Shown: piece after piece, positions 1 to 9,466 of the stretch
Numbering within the stretch: position 1 is the first letter of the stretch
Layout: each line of letters opens with the position of its first letter
Assembly (NCBI RefSeq): GCF_024460775.1
Contig: NZ_JANFYZ010000007.1
Coordinates: 62,001 to 126,000, forward strand
Source of the DNA: Desulfovibrio desulfuricans
GTDB lineage: Bacteria; Desulfobacterota; Desulfovibrionia; Desulfovibrionales; Desulfovibrionaceae
DNA: 64,000 bases
Direction of reading: 5' to 3'
Translations under genes and position numbers: made by a program
Notes under the pieces: generated by a model
What the model was told of the DNA's origin: nothing
Database searches by the model: none
What the model saw: the letters and a program-made list of their open reading frames with translations, nothing else

Positions 1-1875
1 CAAGGAGGCTTCCGCCCCGGCCATGCTGCCCAGACGGGCCAGAGCCATGGCGGAATTGACATGGGCGGCGCTGGCGTCCGGCCGCAGGCGCAAAGCGGCC
101 TCATAGGCCGCAAGAGCCGCAGCAGGTTCGCCCGAGCGCAACAGGTAGTTGCCGCGATTATAACTGCCCGTCCAGTCATCGGCTCTGGCGGTAAAGGATT
201 GCTCAAGTTCCAACCTGGCCCTGGCAACAACCTGTAAGAAGGATTCCGGAATATCCTGGCTCTGCACGCCAGCCAAGGCTTCGGCAGCCCGAACCCGCAC
301 GAGCCGGGATGGATCGGCGCAGGCTTTGGCAAGGGCGCTCACCGTAGCTGCCTCGCGATTTTCGGCCAGCGAGGCTGCGGCACTGGCGCGAACCAGCTCG
401 AATTCATCGTTCAGGGTGGCGCGAACCACCGGCCACTTGGCGCTGTCCGGGCAGGCGCGCAGCAGGCGCAACATGGATGCGGCGTAGACAGCATCTCGCC
501 CCGGCTCCGTCAGGGAGGCAAGCATGGCTGGCAATTGGCTGAAGTTACGCTGCCGCGCATCCAGAATATGCCGGGCGCGGGCCAGCACCGGGGCCTGATA
601 GTCCCGGGGCCGCCATTGGCGCACAAGGGCATCTGCCCATGCGGCGTCCTTGTCCGGATGGCAACCAAGGCAGGCGTTTGGCGAACCAAAACTGGCAGTC
701 GCGGCAGGCGTTGGCGGGCGCATGGAGTGGTCGCTCCGGCTCATGCGCGCAAAATCCGTCTTGGGCATGTGGCATGCAATACAACGGGAGCCGGGGCTTT
801 CCGGCTTGTGCCTGGTGTGTTTGTCCAGCCCGGCTTCCTTGTCTTTATGGCAAGGCAGGCAGGCCTGATCCGGATCCTTGGCCTGACGGAAACGCCCGCT
901 GGAAGTATGGCAAAAGATGCATTCCAGTTTGCCCGCACGCGCGCAGGGGGCAGACAGCCAAGAAGTGAAGGTGAAGTTTTCCCCCAGGTCGCGCCCGTCT
1001 GGATAGTAATCCTCATTTTCCAGCAGGATCAGATCAAAGTGGTCAAAAAAACGCTCGCCAGGGCGGAACGAATCCGTGATGGGCGACATTTTCGCATGGC
1101 ACGAGGCGCAGGAATCGTCGCGCTGCTGGCGATCCAGATCTTTTTTTATACGGATGATTTTCAGATCCGTAGGCGGCTTTCCCTGTTGCGCGGCAAGGCA
1201 GACGTCATTGTGGGCCTGCGACGGCCCGTGGCATGTTTCGCAGTTGATGCCCGGTTCGCGCCATGTGGTGCTGTAGCTATCGGTTGCCGCATCATAATTG
1301 GTGACCAGTTGACTGACATGGCAGGCGTGGCAGGAGGTATTGAAGGTGTAGGCGCGGTCGCGCCAGTTGAGGCCTTCGCGCCCGCCAGCCCGAAAATGGG
1401 GGCTGCGCCGCGCCGTGCTGTCTGCAACCGCAAACCACTGGCGGTTACGCACGTCAAAAGCCAGAGGCAGGGTCTGCAAGCGCCCGCGCTCAAGCTTGGT
1501 AAGAAAATAATAAACGTTTTTGCCGCCAAGCACCTGCGCAATGGCGTAGTCGTGCTCGCCGTCCGGGCCAGTCTCACGCACAAAGCCCTGCCCTGGCCCG
1601 CAATAGGCGCGGTACACCCGCCCGCCGGATTCAATGCCTTTACCCTGCGGGGCTAGCTGCGCGCCAACCGTGGCATCTGAATACGGCTGCATGGCCAACC
1701 CGTGGCGGGATGTGGACCAGAGGGAATAAAATTTTTCGTGACAGCTCTTGCAGCTTTGCGAACCGGCAAATCCATCAGAGGCGTCTGCCGCAAGAGTCGC
1801 GTCCGGCCCGCAGACAAGGGCAAGCCCCAGCAAAAGGGCCTGCCCGCATCTGCATATATTCTCTGCTATTTTCAA
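1..1875 (-). CDS. Octaheme c-type cytochrome with HEAT/TPR-like C-terminus (partial)
   Basis: Reading the minus strand gives one open frame that runs off the window start, so the C-terminus is missing. It shows eight CXXCH haem sites, in order CKSCH, CHACH, CETCH, CASCH, CIFCH, CLPCH, CIACH and CLGCH. Alanine-rich helical repeats follow (HEAT-like, then TPR-like near the cut end). The CETCHGP context resembles cytochrome c554-type multihaem proteins. A hydrophobic leader with a cysteine (ALLLGLALVCG) suggests export, perhaps as a lipoprotein. No ATG lies near the N-terminus; TTG at 1875-1873, two bases after the sulfatase stop, is the best start and implies translational coupling. Likely a periplasmic electron-transfer protein. 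The family is clear, the redox partner unknown. Confidence 0.8.
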   Translation of the reverse strand, partial: MKIAENICRCGQALLLGLALVCGPDATLAADASDGFAGSQSCKSCHEKFYSLWSTSRHGLAMQPYSDATVGAQLAPQGKGIESGGRVYRAYCGPGQGFVRETGPDGEHDYAIAQVLGGKNVYYFLTKLERGRLQTLPLAFDVRNRQWFAVADSTARRSPHFRAGGREGLNWRDRAYTFNTSCHACHVSQLVTNYDAATDSYSTTWREPGINCETCHGPSQAHNDVCLAAQQGKPPTDLKIIRIKKDLDRQQRDDSCASCHAKMSPITDSFRPGERFFDHFDLILLENEDYYPDGRDLGENFTFTSWLSAPCARAGKLECIFCHTSSGRFRQAKDPDQACLPCHKDKEAGLDKHTRHKPESPGSRCIACHMPKTDFARMSRSDHSMRPPTPAATASFGSPNACLGCHPDKDAAWADALVRQWRPRDYQAPVLARARHILDARQRNFSQLPAMLASLTEPGRDAVYAASMLRLLRACPDSAKWPVVRATLNDEFELVRASAAASLAENREAATVSALAKACADPSRLVRVRAAEALAGVQSQDIPESFLQVVARARLELEQSFTARADDWTGSYNRGNYLLRSGEPAAALAAYEAALRLRPDASAAHVNSAMALARLGSMAGAEASL

Positions 1876-1877
1876 GC

Positions 1878-3560
1878 CTAGTACCCTGGCAAACGGAAAT
1901 TGGGCGGATACTTTTGCAACACGCCACGGTAGCGGCCAAATTCCGAATTAATGACATTCCCCACCGGTATGTGGCGAATACCAACGGAATCGTCTTCCTG
2001 CGGATTGGTATACAGGTTGAACATCACAAGGCCGCCGGTTTTTTCCACGATGCCGCCGGTAAAGCCGCCATTGTAGCCCTTGCGGGTGATCATGTCGGTG
2101 ATCTGCACAGCCTTGTGCAGCTTGAATTCGTCAATGCGCACAGCCGCAAAGGTAGTGCCCAGCCAGTACAGGATGCTACGCCGGTTGGAATTGCCCTTGT
2201 CCGCCAGCAGGAAGGAAAGCTGGTCGATGCCGTCCACATAACGGTCTGGAGGCAGCAGCTTGGCAAGCTCTGCTCCGGGCTTGCCCGCAAGGGAAAGCGC
2301 AGTGGGAAGGATATCCGCCAGGTCAAAAAGACCTTCCGTCTTGCGGGGGGAGATCACGCCCTTGAAATAGGCAAACGTGGGCACGCGGGTGCCGCCTTCC
2401 CAGGTGGTGCCCTTGTATCCGCGGAACGGCGAACGGCCATAGGGCGAGACTTCGCCTTCCGGCCCGTTATCCGAGGTGAAAATGACCAGCGTATTGTCAA
2501 TCTGGCCGGAATCTTCAAGGGCCTTCATCAGGCGGGCGAAGACATCGTCCATTTCCACCATACAGTCGGAATACGGTGTGCAGGCGCGGGATCTGCCCAG
2601 ATACTTGTCGCTGGGATAGTTGTCAAAATGGCATCCGCGCGTGCCAAAATACAGAAAGAAAGGCTTGGGATTTTTTGCCTGAGCCTTGATGAAATTTTCG
2701 CCGTAGGTAGTCAGGTCGTCATCCAGATGCTTGATGCTGTCGAGATCAATAACCCGCAGATCCTTGCAGCCTTTTTCGCCTTTTTTGCACTGCACTTCGC
2801 TGTGGCTGAAGGGGGCGTTTTCAAACGCGGCAAATCTGGGGGGATTGAGGGCAATCTCTGGATTGGCATTGATGTCGCGCCATTCGGTGTATTCGTCAGA
2901 AACTGACAGAAATCCACGAAAATCGTCAAAGCCGACATTGTTGGGCAGGGAGCCTTCGTTTTCACCCATGTGCCACTTTCCTATGCCCTGGGTCACATAG
3001 CCCTGATCGGAAAGCAGTTTTGCAATGGTGATGGCCCCGTCCAGACCGCCCGCCTGCCCGTACATGGGCGGGTATTGCAGGCCGTGATGCACCGGCAGCT
3101 GCCCGGTCATTATGGTGGCGCGTGTTGGCGTGCAGCTTGGCTGCGAATACGCCGAGGTCATGATAAGCCCTTCGGAAGCGAACTTGTCCAGCGAGGGCGT
3201 ATCGTTGCCCACGGCTATGCCGCCGCCGTTAAAGCCCACATCCATCCAGCCCACGTCATCAAGCACAAAAACCAGGATGTTGGGTTTTTTACCGAACTTT
3301 TTTTCCAGCGCAGCCAGTTTTTCCCGAACGGCCTTGTCCTGCTCCGGATGGGGGATGACAGGCTCCAGATTGTCGGCAATTTTAACGCTGGGGACAGTAA
3401 GATACTGGTCGGGGTGAGGATACCCCTTGGCCTGGACAGGGCCGGATGACGTGCCTCTGTCGTTTTGCGCAAGGGAGGTTCCTGAAACAAGCGCCATTGC
3501 CCCCAGCTGCATGAGGGTCAGGGCAGAACACAAACAGATAAAACGCAAAAACTTATCCAT
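1878..3560 (-). CDS. Exported arylsulfatase (formylglycine sulfatase)
   Basis: The protein has 560 residues with an N-terminal signal peptide of about 31 residues (cleavage near SLAQ). The sulfatase signature CTPTR lies at residues 143-147; its Cys is the residue converted to formylglycine in this family. Metal-site features include the DD pair at 101-102 and an FTSDNG stretch. It should hydrolyse sulfate esters in the periplasm. The start at 3560 is preferred over the ATG 15 bases upstream because GGAGG sits directly before it. No sulfatase-maturation enzyme is visible in the window. It is first in an operon with the cytochrome, whose frame begins two bases after this stop. A possible role is sulfate scavenging from organic esters; substrate unknown. 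Confidence 0.9.
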   Translation of the reverse strand: MDKFLRFICLCSALTLMQLGAMALVSGTSLAQNDRGTSSGPVQAKGYPHPDQYLTVPSVKIADNLEPVIPHPEQDKAVREKLAALEKKFGKKPNILVFVLDDVGWMDVGFNGGGIAVGNDTPSLDKFASEGLIMTSAYSQPSCTPTRATIMTGQLPVHHGLQYPPMYGQAGGLDGAITIAKLLSDQGYVTQGIGKWHMGENEGSLPNNVGFDDFRGFLSVSDEYTEWRDINANPEIALNPPRFAAFENAPFSHSEVQCKKGEKGCKDLRVIDLDSIKHLDDDLTTYGENFIKAQAKNPKPFFLYFGTRGCHFDNYPSDKYLGRSRACTPYSDCMVEMDDVFARLMKALEDSGQIDNTLVIFTSDNGPEGEVSPYGRSPFRGYKGTTWEGGTRVPTFAYFKGVISPRKTEGLFDLADILPTALSLAGKPGAELAKLLPPDRYVDGIDQLSFLLADKGNSNRRSILYWLGTTFAAVRIDEFKLHKAVQITDMITRKGYNGGFTGGIVEKTGGLVMFNLYTNPQEDDSVGIRHIPVGNVINSEFGRYRGVLQKYPPNFRLPGY

Positions 3561-4323
3561 GCTTCCTCCGAACATCAGTGCTTAGCTGAAGATGTTCGAG
3601 AAATAGCATTGTAAATACGGCTTGACTAGATAAAAATATTGTTATTTCGCAATACTCATAACCACAACAATTCTATAAGCTTTATTTTTTCATCACATTA
3701 ATGCGACATCATTTCAGTACAAAATTGTCGTACAAAGATGAAATTTAACACATTATTGCCACTAATATTTTCCTTTTTATATATCCTGTTCTAAATATTG
3801 TTTTTATGATTTTTATAAATCTCATAGATACATACTCCATTAACAACAAACTAACGGCACGATATATTAATAGAAATAAATTTTCATCATACATCACCTT
3901 TGTAAACCACAACTATAACCGCCAGAAAATAAAAAATATATGCATAGAACAATTAATGCATTATTCAACACCATATTTTCTATGCGCTGCAAAGACTGGC
4001 ACGTGTATGGAGCACCTTTATCCATTTCCGACACAATAACCAGGTCAGCAGATATTTGATCAAGACCAGGCTGTACGCAGAGCAGCGACCGCCTTTGCGT
4101 ACCTTAAATGTCGGCGCATATTTTTACTCTGCGGCCTCAACTAATAAAGAAACCCTACAATTTTAAATAGTTATGTTTTATCCAACTATTTTTATTCAAA
4201 AAACATACGGCATCATGTAAACTTGGTGCAACAGCGAGTATTTGGTGCTGCACCAGCACGGCAGGCGGGAGAATCGGCTTTCACTGGCACCCGGCTGAAT
4301 TCCTTTCAAATGATGGTGAGATC
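3561..4323. other. AT-rich divergent intergenic region
   Basis: About 760 bases separate the divergent sulfatase and GGDEF-EAL genes. They are far richer in A and T than either neighbour. A 77-codon plus-strand frame at 3806-4039 has no Shine-Dalgarno sequence or recognisable features and was not called. The region must hold both promoters, but none could be fixed with confidence. The only striking element is the palindrome described separately at 4243-4255. Confidence 0.6.
4243..4255. promoter_or_regulatory. Palindrome upstream of GGDEF-EAL gene
   Basis: TGGTGC-T-GCACCA is a perfect 6-bp inverted repeat with a one-base centre, about 70 bases before the start at 4324. A related half (TTGGTGCA) occurs just upstream at about 4223. 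It could be an operator; no regulator is identified. Confidence 0.35.
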
Positions 4324-6984
4324 ATGCCCATAGCAGAGCAAAGCACCAGAGAGAAGAAAGGCGCGTTATGCAACTGCAACAGGCGCATGCTTGCCATCAC
4401 GGCGGCGTCCCTTCTTTTTCTGCTGACGATCATCTGGTCGGCAACCCTGTGGGACATTGCGCGCTCAGAAAAAGAAGTTCAGTCTACCGTTGAAATTACC
4501 ACGCGCACCCTGGCCCGCGCCCTGAGCGAGCACATGCTGTCCACAATCAAGCGCCTTGAGCTTGCCATCAAGGAACTGGATGCAGCATGGACTCCCGATC
4601 AAAATGATATCCGCACAGAAGCAGAGCGGCTGAAAAAAATTATCGGCGATCTTGCGCTGCAAATTTCCATAGTTGAACCCAACGGCCTTGTTGCCTATTC
4701 AACCCTGCCGCACATTGCGGGCATAAGCATAGCCGACAGAGAGCACTTCAGTGTGCACCTCACCCCGCCCTGGCGGGAAATTCATGTTGGCAAGCCGGTT
4801 TTGGGCCGCGTTTCCGGCAAATGGACCATCCAGTTTTCCAGCCCCATTGTCCGGCAAGACAAGCTTGTCGGCGTCATTGTTATTTCTGTTGAACCAGACT
4901 ACTTTGCCTCATTTTTTCGCAGCCTGGGCCTTGACGTGCAAGATTCCATCGATGTCATCCGCTCGGACGGCACACTGCTTGTGCGCTCCACCGGCGATGG
5001 CCTCATCTACGGGCACATCATCAGCGGCACAGCCTATCTGAAAGCAAACTCCCCCATCAGCGGCAACTTCCGCCGCCCATCGCAAATTGACGGCATTGAA
5101 CGAATATTCGGCTATTACAAACTTGGCCAGTATGGGCTGACCTTTGTGGTGGGCAGCGCTGTGGGCAACGCCTTTGCGCCCTTTGAACAGATACGCACCG
5201 CCACACTGTGCGCGGCAGCGCTGGTATCTGCCCTGCTGGTGGCTCTGGCCTTTCTTGCCTACGACAGCCTGCGCCGCCGAGATGAAGCCGAAAAACAGCT
5301 GGAACTTACGGGGCAGGTATTTGATTTCACAGGAGAGGCCATTTGCATAACAGACAGCGAAACAAATATTCTGGCCGTCAACGAATCATTCTGCCGCCTC
5401 ACGGGTTTTTCGCAGCCGGAGATTATAGGCAAGACCCCGCGCGTGCTGGCCTCAGGCCGTCACGGGACGGAATTTTACAAACACATGTGGGATCAGCTGT
5501 TTTCCAACGGCTGGTGGGAAGGCGAAATCTGGAACAAGAAAAAGGACGGCACCTTTTACCTTGAGTGGTTGAACATCAAGGTAGTGCGCAACCTGCGCGG
5601 GGCCATAACCAACTATATCGGCGTGTTTGCCGACATAAAGAAAATTGCCGTAACCCAAAGGCGCATTGAGTTTCTGGCCACGCACGATGAACTGACGCAG
5701 TTGCCCAACCGCGCCGTGTTTTGCGACCGCCTGCAAAAAGCGCTGGATTGCTACCCGCCCACCAGTTGCCAGTTTGCTGTTGCCTTTATCGACATTGATG
5801 ATTTTAAAATAGTCAATGATTCCATAGGGCATGCGGCGGGCGACAGCCTGCTTAAAGAAATGGCCCTCCGCCTTACCACCGCGGCTGGCGCGGATGCCGT
5901 TGTTTCACGCTTTGGCGGCGATGAATTTACCCTGCTGCTGGAAAATGTGGACGATGCCAAGGCGGCGGCCACTGCGCAGCGCATCATTGAATCTTTACGC
6001 CAGCCCATTTCTGTATGCGGCTTTGAAATATACGCCGGGGTCAGCATTGGCATAGCCGTGTACCCGCAGCACGGCAGCGACATAAGCACTCTTTTGCAAA
6101 ATGCCGACATTGCCATGTACCATGCCAAGGGGCAGGGCAAAAATACTTTCAGCTTCTTTAATGACGAGTTGCAGATCAAGGCGGCCATCCAGCTTCAGAT
6201 AGAAAGCGGATTGCCCCGCGCCATTACAGAAAATGAGCTGGTTTTGCACTACCAGCCCCAGGTGGAACTGGATTCCGGTCGCATAATCGGGCTTGAAGCC
6301 CTGGTGCGCTGGCAGCACCCCAATGACGGGCTGCTGTTCCCCGGCAAGTTCATTCCCCAGGCGGAAAAAACACGCCTTATCGACAAGCTGGGCGAATGGG
6401 TTGCCGACAGTGCCGCCGCGCAGATCGAGCAATGGCGCGCCGCAGGGCTCAACCCGCCCAAGGTTTCCATAAATATTTCACCATCGCAATTTTTGCGTGG
6501 CGCGGCCTTGCCCATGATTGAGCGTATCCTCAACAAATATTCCATCCCGCCGTATCTGCTTGCCATTGAGCTGACGGAAAGCGCCCTCATGACCGACCCC
6601 AAGGAGGCTCGCCGCGCTCTGGGCAAGTTCCGCGATATGGGGCTGGAAATTTCCATTGACGATTTTGGCACCGGCTTTTCTTCGCTGTCGTCCCTGCGCC
6701 ACTACCCCATCAACAGGCTCAAGATCGATCAATCATTTGTGCGGGATCTGGACGAGGCCCCGGATGCCTGCGCCATCACGCAGACGGTTATTGATCTGGC
6801 AAAATATCTGGGCATAGCATCCATTGCGGAAGGCATTGAAAACGAAGGGCAGTTCACCAAAATCAAAATGATGGGCTGCAATATCGGGCAGGGATTCTTT
6901 TTCGCAAAAGCGCTTTCTGTGGAAGAACTGGAAAAAAGAGGATTCGTCAGCACCGGGCCAACAATTATCACACGCGACCAGTAG
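4324..6984 (+). CDS. dCache-PAS-GGDEF-EAL c-di-GMP signalling protein
   Basis: The protein has 886 residues. A TM helix at about 22-45 is followed by a periplasmic dCache-like sensor (about 46-290), a second TM helix (about 293-315), a PAS domain (about 322-435), GGDEF (SRFGGDEF near 530) and EAL (GLEALVRW near 657). The EAL motifs IDDFGTGFS, KIDQSFVR and AEGIEN are intact. The GGDEF site is canonical but no RxxD inhibitory site lies upstream. Both cyclase and phosphodiesterase activities are therefore possible; the net direction cannot be read from sequence. ATG 4324 follows GGTGAG. The last 17 bases overlap the convergent GGDEF gene. Confidence 0.92.
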   Translation: MPIAEQSTREKKGALCNCNRRMLAITAASLLFLLTIIWSATLWDIARSEKEVQSTVEITTRTLARALSEHMLSTIKRLELAIKELDAAWTPDQNDIRTEAERLKKIIGDLALQISIVEPNGLVAYSTLPHIAGISIADREHFSVHLTPPWREIHVGKPVLGRVSGKWTIQFSSPIVRQDKLVGVIVISVEPDYFASFFRSLGLDVQDSIDVIRSDGTLLVRSTGDGLIYGHIISGTAYLKANSPISGNFRRPSQIDGIERIFGYYKLGQYGLTFVVGSAVGNAFAPFEQIRTATLCAAALVSALLVALAFLAYDSLRRRDEAEKQLELTGQVFDFTGEAICITDSETNILAVNESFCRLTGFSQPEIIGKTPRVLASGRHGTEFYKHMWDQLFSNGWWEGEIWNKKKDGTFYLEWLNIKVVRNLRGAITNYIGVFADIKKIAVTQRRIEFLATHDELTQLPNRAVFCDRLQKALDCYPPTSCQFAVAFIDIDDFKIVNDSIGHAAGDSLLKEMALRLTTAAGADAVVSRFGGDEFTLLLENVDDAKAAATAQRIIESLRQPISVCGFEIYAGVSIGIAVYPQHGSDISTLLQNADIAMYHAKGQGKNTFSFFNDELQIKAAIQLQIESGLPRAITENELVLHYQPQVELDSGRIIGLEALVRWQHPNDGLLFPGKFIPQAEKTRLIDKLGEWVADSAAAQIEQWRAAGLNPPKVSINISPSQFLRGAALPMIERILNKYSIPPYLLAIELTESALMTDPKEARRALGKFRDMGLEISIDDFGTGFSSLSSLRHYPINRLKIDQSFVRDLDEAPDACAITQTVIDLAKYLGIASIAEGIENEGQFTKIKMMGCNIGQGFFFAKALSVEELEKRGFVSTGPTIITRDQ

Positions 6985-8197
6985 CCCCCTCCGCTCCGGC
7001 TGAGTGCATCACGATATTCTTTCCCTTGGCCTTTGCGGCGTACAGGGCGGCATCTGCCGCGCGCAGCAGCTCACGCCTGTTTTTCTTTCCCGCAGGTTCC
7101 AGCACCGCGACTCCGGCGCTCACGGTGACAACATTGCCGTGCCTGCCAGTGGCATGCTCAATGCCTATCTTTGCAAAGGCCTGCCGCACATCCTCCGCCA
7201 GCGCAAACGCCTCTGTAGCGCCCATGCCGGGCAGGATCAGGGCAAACTCCTCCCCGCCATAGCGGGCGGCTACATCCGTGGTGCGCCGGGCATGAGCCTG
7301 CAGAACCTGCGCCAGCTTGCGCAGGCACTCGTCGCCTTCCTGATGGCCGTACTGGTCATTGAAATTCTTGAAGTCGTCAACATCCAGAATCACAATCGCC
7401 ATGCCAAGCCGCCCACGCACGGCCCGCTTCCATTCGCTCTCATACGCGGCATCAAACTTGCGCCGGTTGGCAAGGCTGGTGAGGGCGTCCGTCTCCGACA
7501 TATCCTGAAGTTCTTCGTTGGCGACCCGCAGTTCCGCTTCCATTCTGGCAAATGTCATGGTGATGATGCTGAAAGTCAAAATTGAGGCAATGAACATTGC
7601 CATGAGCAACAGGGCCTTGGCCATGTCATCCGGCCCGGAGGGAAGGCACTGCACAGCGTTGAAGGCCTTGTATGCGCGCAGCACAAACACCGCCCCAAGA
7701 ACAACAAACATCGCCGACAGCAGGGATTGCGTCGCATATCGTTTCCAGCCCTTGACCACATACGGTTCAAACCCGATGCGGAAAAACATGAAAGCCATGC
7801 CAAGGGAAAATACGGCAACCCTTGTGCAGGTGTCGAAATCAACAAACATATAGTAGGCTATTGCGGCTGAAATAACCGCAAAAACACCATAGTTCACTGC
7901 CATGCGACGCCTCGGCCTGACCCCTCCGTACAGCAACAGGCCACGGAACAGAAAAACCCCGGAGAGCAGCATCAGCACTCCGCCAATGTAGAGGGAAAGC
8001 AACAGATCAAAGGGACGGAAGTAGTTAAGAAACAGCCCTACAGACCAGCAAACCAGCCCGAGCGTCATACTCCCGAACCCAGGATAGGTTCGGCGGTACA
8101 GATACGTGTACACAAGCACGGAAGACAGCGAAAAATAGAGAGCCGCCACGAGAACTGCCATGGTGAAGGCATCAAAGTTGCTCAAAAGATCAATCAT
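6968..8197 (-). CDS. Membrane diguanylate cyclase (GGDEF)
   Basis: An N-terminal block of about six or seven hydrophobic helices (roughly residues 8-225) leads into a C-terminal GGDEF domain. The active site reads ARYGGEEF and an RTTD inhibitory (I-site) motif lies exactly five residues before it. The domain should make c-di-GMP and be product-inhibited. The start at 8197 gives a 409-residue protein beginning MIDLL with a normal hydrophobic N-terminus; an upstream ATG at 8257 would add 20 residues, and neither has a strong Shine-Dalgarno sequence. It is convergent with, and overlaps by 17 bases, the dCache-PAS-GGDEF-EAL gene. Confidence 0.9.
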   Translation of the reverse strand: MIDLLSNFDAFTMAVLVAALYFSLSSVLVYTYLYRRTYPGFGSMTLGLVCWSVGLFLNYFRPFDLLLSLYIGGVLMLLSGVFLFRGLLLYGGVRPRRRMAVNYGVFAVISAAIAYYMFVDFDTCTRVAVFSLGMAFMFFRIGFEPYVVKGWKRYATQSLLSAMFVVLGAVFVLRAYKAFNAVQCLPSGPDDMAKALLLMAMFIASILTFSIITMTFARMEAELRVANEELQDMSETDALTSLANRRKFDAAYESEWKRAVRGRLGMAIVILDVDDFKNFNDQYGHQEGDECLRKLAQVLQAHARRTTDVAARYGGEEFALILPGMGATEAFALAEDVRQAFAKIGIEHATGRHGNVVTVSAGVAVLEPAGKKNRRELLRAADAALYAAKAKGKNIVMHSAGAEGATGRV

Positions 8198-8469
8198 TGG
8201 CAACGATCCGTAACGGTTGGGAATAAGCCAAAAAAGGTCAGAATGCCCCAGAAACATTAAGCAAGATTAGCATGTTGATGCATACCTGAAAAGGCGCAAT
8301 AACTTCCCCAGCCTGCCAGACAAGAGCACGCCTTTTGCACTACCGCCCCTTTCCGCTTGGTTGACCTGCACCGTGCTTCACGCGTAAGGGCAATAAGTGG
8401 CTGCAACCTGCCGTGTTGCCTGTTGAATACGTTCCATCCCGGCCCTGATGCCGGATCAGCGAAGGCCTT

Positions 8470-9201
8470 ATGGATATTCCTGTTCTTGTAGTTGTGCTCG
8501 CCTGGTTTGTGGGCGGCTTTGTTTCTGGTGCAAGCGGCATCGGCGGCGCCATGATCGCCCTGCCCCTTGCGGCCCTGTTTATTCCCATTCAGGTTGTCAT
8601 CGCCCTGAGCTGCATACTTAATCTGGTTATGGACGGCGCGATCGCCGCCATGCATTTTCGGTATTGCAAGGTTCGCGCGCTCTACCCTCTGTTTGCCGGT
8701 GCCATCCCCGGCTCCATCATCGGTCTTTTCATTCTCCAGATGGTTCCTGGCAGCATGCTCCAGGGCATGACCGGCATACTCCTGCTGGCATTTGTGCTTT
8801 GGCAGAGCCGTTCGCGCGTAAGCCAGACCGGGCAGGAATCCTGGCTCAAAGGCGGGCTTGCGGGCTTTGCCTCGGGCGTGCTGGGGTCGGCCATCTCTTT
8901 TGACGGCCCCCCTGTAGGCGCCTACGGCCTTTATGCCGGGTGGACTCCACGGATATTTCTCGGCACGCTGGGCGTATTTTTTATCATCAGGGCTTCGCTG
9001 ACCTGCGTTCTCCAGGCCGGGGCGGGATTATACACGCCCGAAGTGCTGCGCTACGCCGCATACGGCATGCCTGCCACGGTGCTGGGCACGCTGTGCGCTT
9101 TCCCTGTAGCGAAAAGAATCAATCCTGAACGCTTCCGCACCGTGCTGCGCGGCATCATTGCCGCTGCTGCTCTCGTCTGCATCTGGCGGGCATGGTTGTA
9201 G
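8470..9201 (+). CDS. TauE/SafE-family membrane permease
   Basis: The 243-residue protein is almost entirely hydrophobic, with about eight TM segments. It has the glycine-rich N-terminal repeat of the TauE/SafE family (FVSGASGIGGAMIALPL). Members export sulfite, sulfoacetate or other organic anions, or have unknown substrates. ATG 8470 is preceded by GAAGG. It stands alone between the minus-strand GGDEF gene and a strong terminator. A sulfur-anion substrate would suit the likely organism but is not shown by sequence. Confidence 0.85.
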   Translation: MDIPVLVVVLAWFVGGFVSGASGIGGAMIALPLAALFIPIQVVIALSCILNLVMDGAIAAMHFRYCKVRALYPLFAGAIPGSIIGLFILQMVPGSMLQGMTGILLLAFVLWQSRSRVSQTGQESWLKGGLAGFASGVLGSAISFDGPPVGAYGLYAGWTPRIFLGTLGVFFIIRASLTCVLQAGAGLYTPEVLRYAAYGMPATVLGTLCAFPVAKRINPERFRTVLRGIIAAAALVCIWRAWL

Positions 9202-9234
9202 CGCCCAAACCACCTGCAATTTCCCATCATTATT

Positions 9235-9260
9235 GGCCTCCTCGCGGAGGCCTTTTATTT
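9235..9260 (+). terminator. Rho-independent terminator after TauE/SafE gene
   Basis: GGCCTCC-TCGC-GGAGGCC forms a perfect 7-bp stem with a 4-base loop, followed by TTTTATTT. Confidence 0.9.
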
Positions 9261-9302
9261 AAGGCAAGGCCCATTCCAAACAGATGCTTGCCCCGGATGC
9301 AA

Positions 9303-9360
9303 TACAAATTTGTAATCTACAGTGGCTTTCCGAGGTTAACAAAACAATATTGTTTTGGTA
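9303..9360. promoter_or_regulatory. Two palindromic sites 40 bp apart, candidate operators
   Basis: Site 1 (9303-9314) is the perfect palindrome TACAAATTTGTA. Site 2 (9341-9356) is the perfect 16-bp palindrome AAAACAATATTGTTTT; with flanks, 22 of 24 positions over 9337-9360 are symmetrical. Both share an ACAA-N2-TTGT core and their centres are 40 bp apart, about four helical turns. They lie 107-164 bases before the binding-protein start. Confidence 0.5.
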
Positions 9361-9466
9361 CCACCCTGTTTTTTCAATTAAAAATATTTAATTTACTGAA
9401 ATAAAACAATTTTCAACTTTGGCAATCATGTTGCAATACCCTCTGCAAAATCTGGAGGGTTTTCGT

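Noticed and set aside
1710..2906. 398-codon plus-strand open frame opposite the sulfatase gene
   Set aside because: It is the complementary shadow of a clear sulfatase with intact CTPTR motif. No Shine-Dalgarno sequence or recognised domain.
3806..4039. 77-codon ORF in the AT-rich gap
   Set aside because: No ribosome binding site, no motif, composition as the surrounding non-coding DNA.
9261..9466. Guanidine riboswitch (ykkC types) before the transporter
   Set aside because: I looked for paired ACGR-loop hairpins or the ykkC core and saw neither; the gap is AT-rich with palindromes instead.
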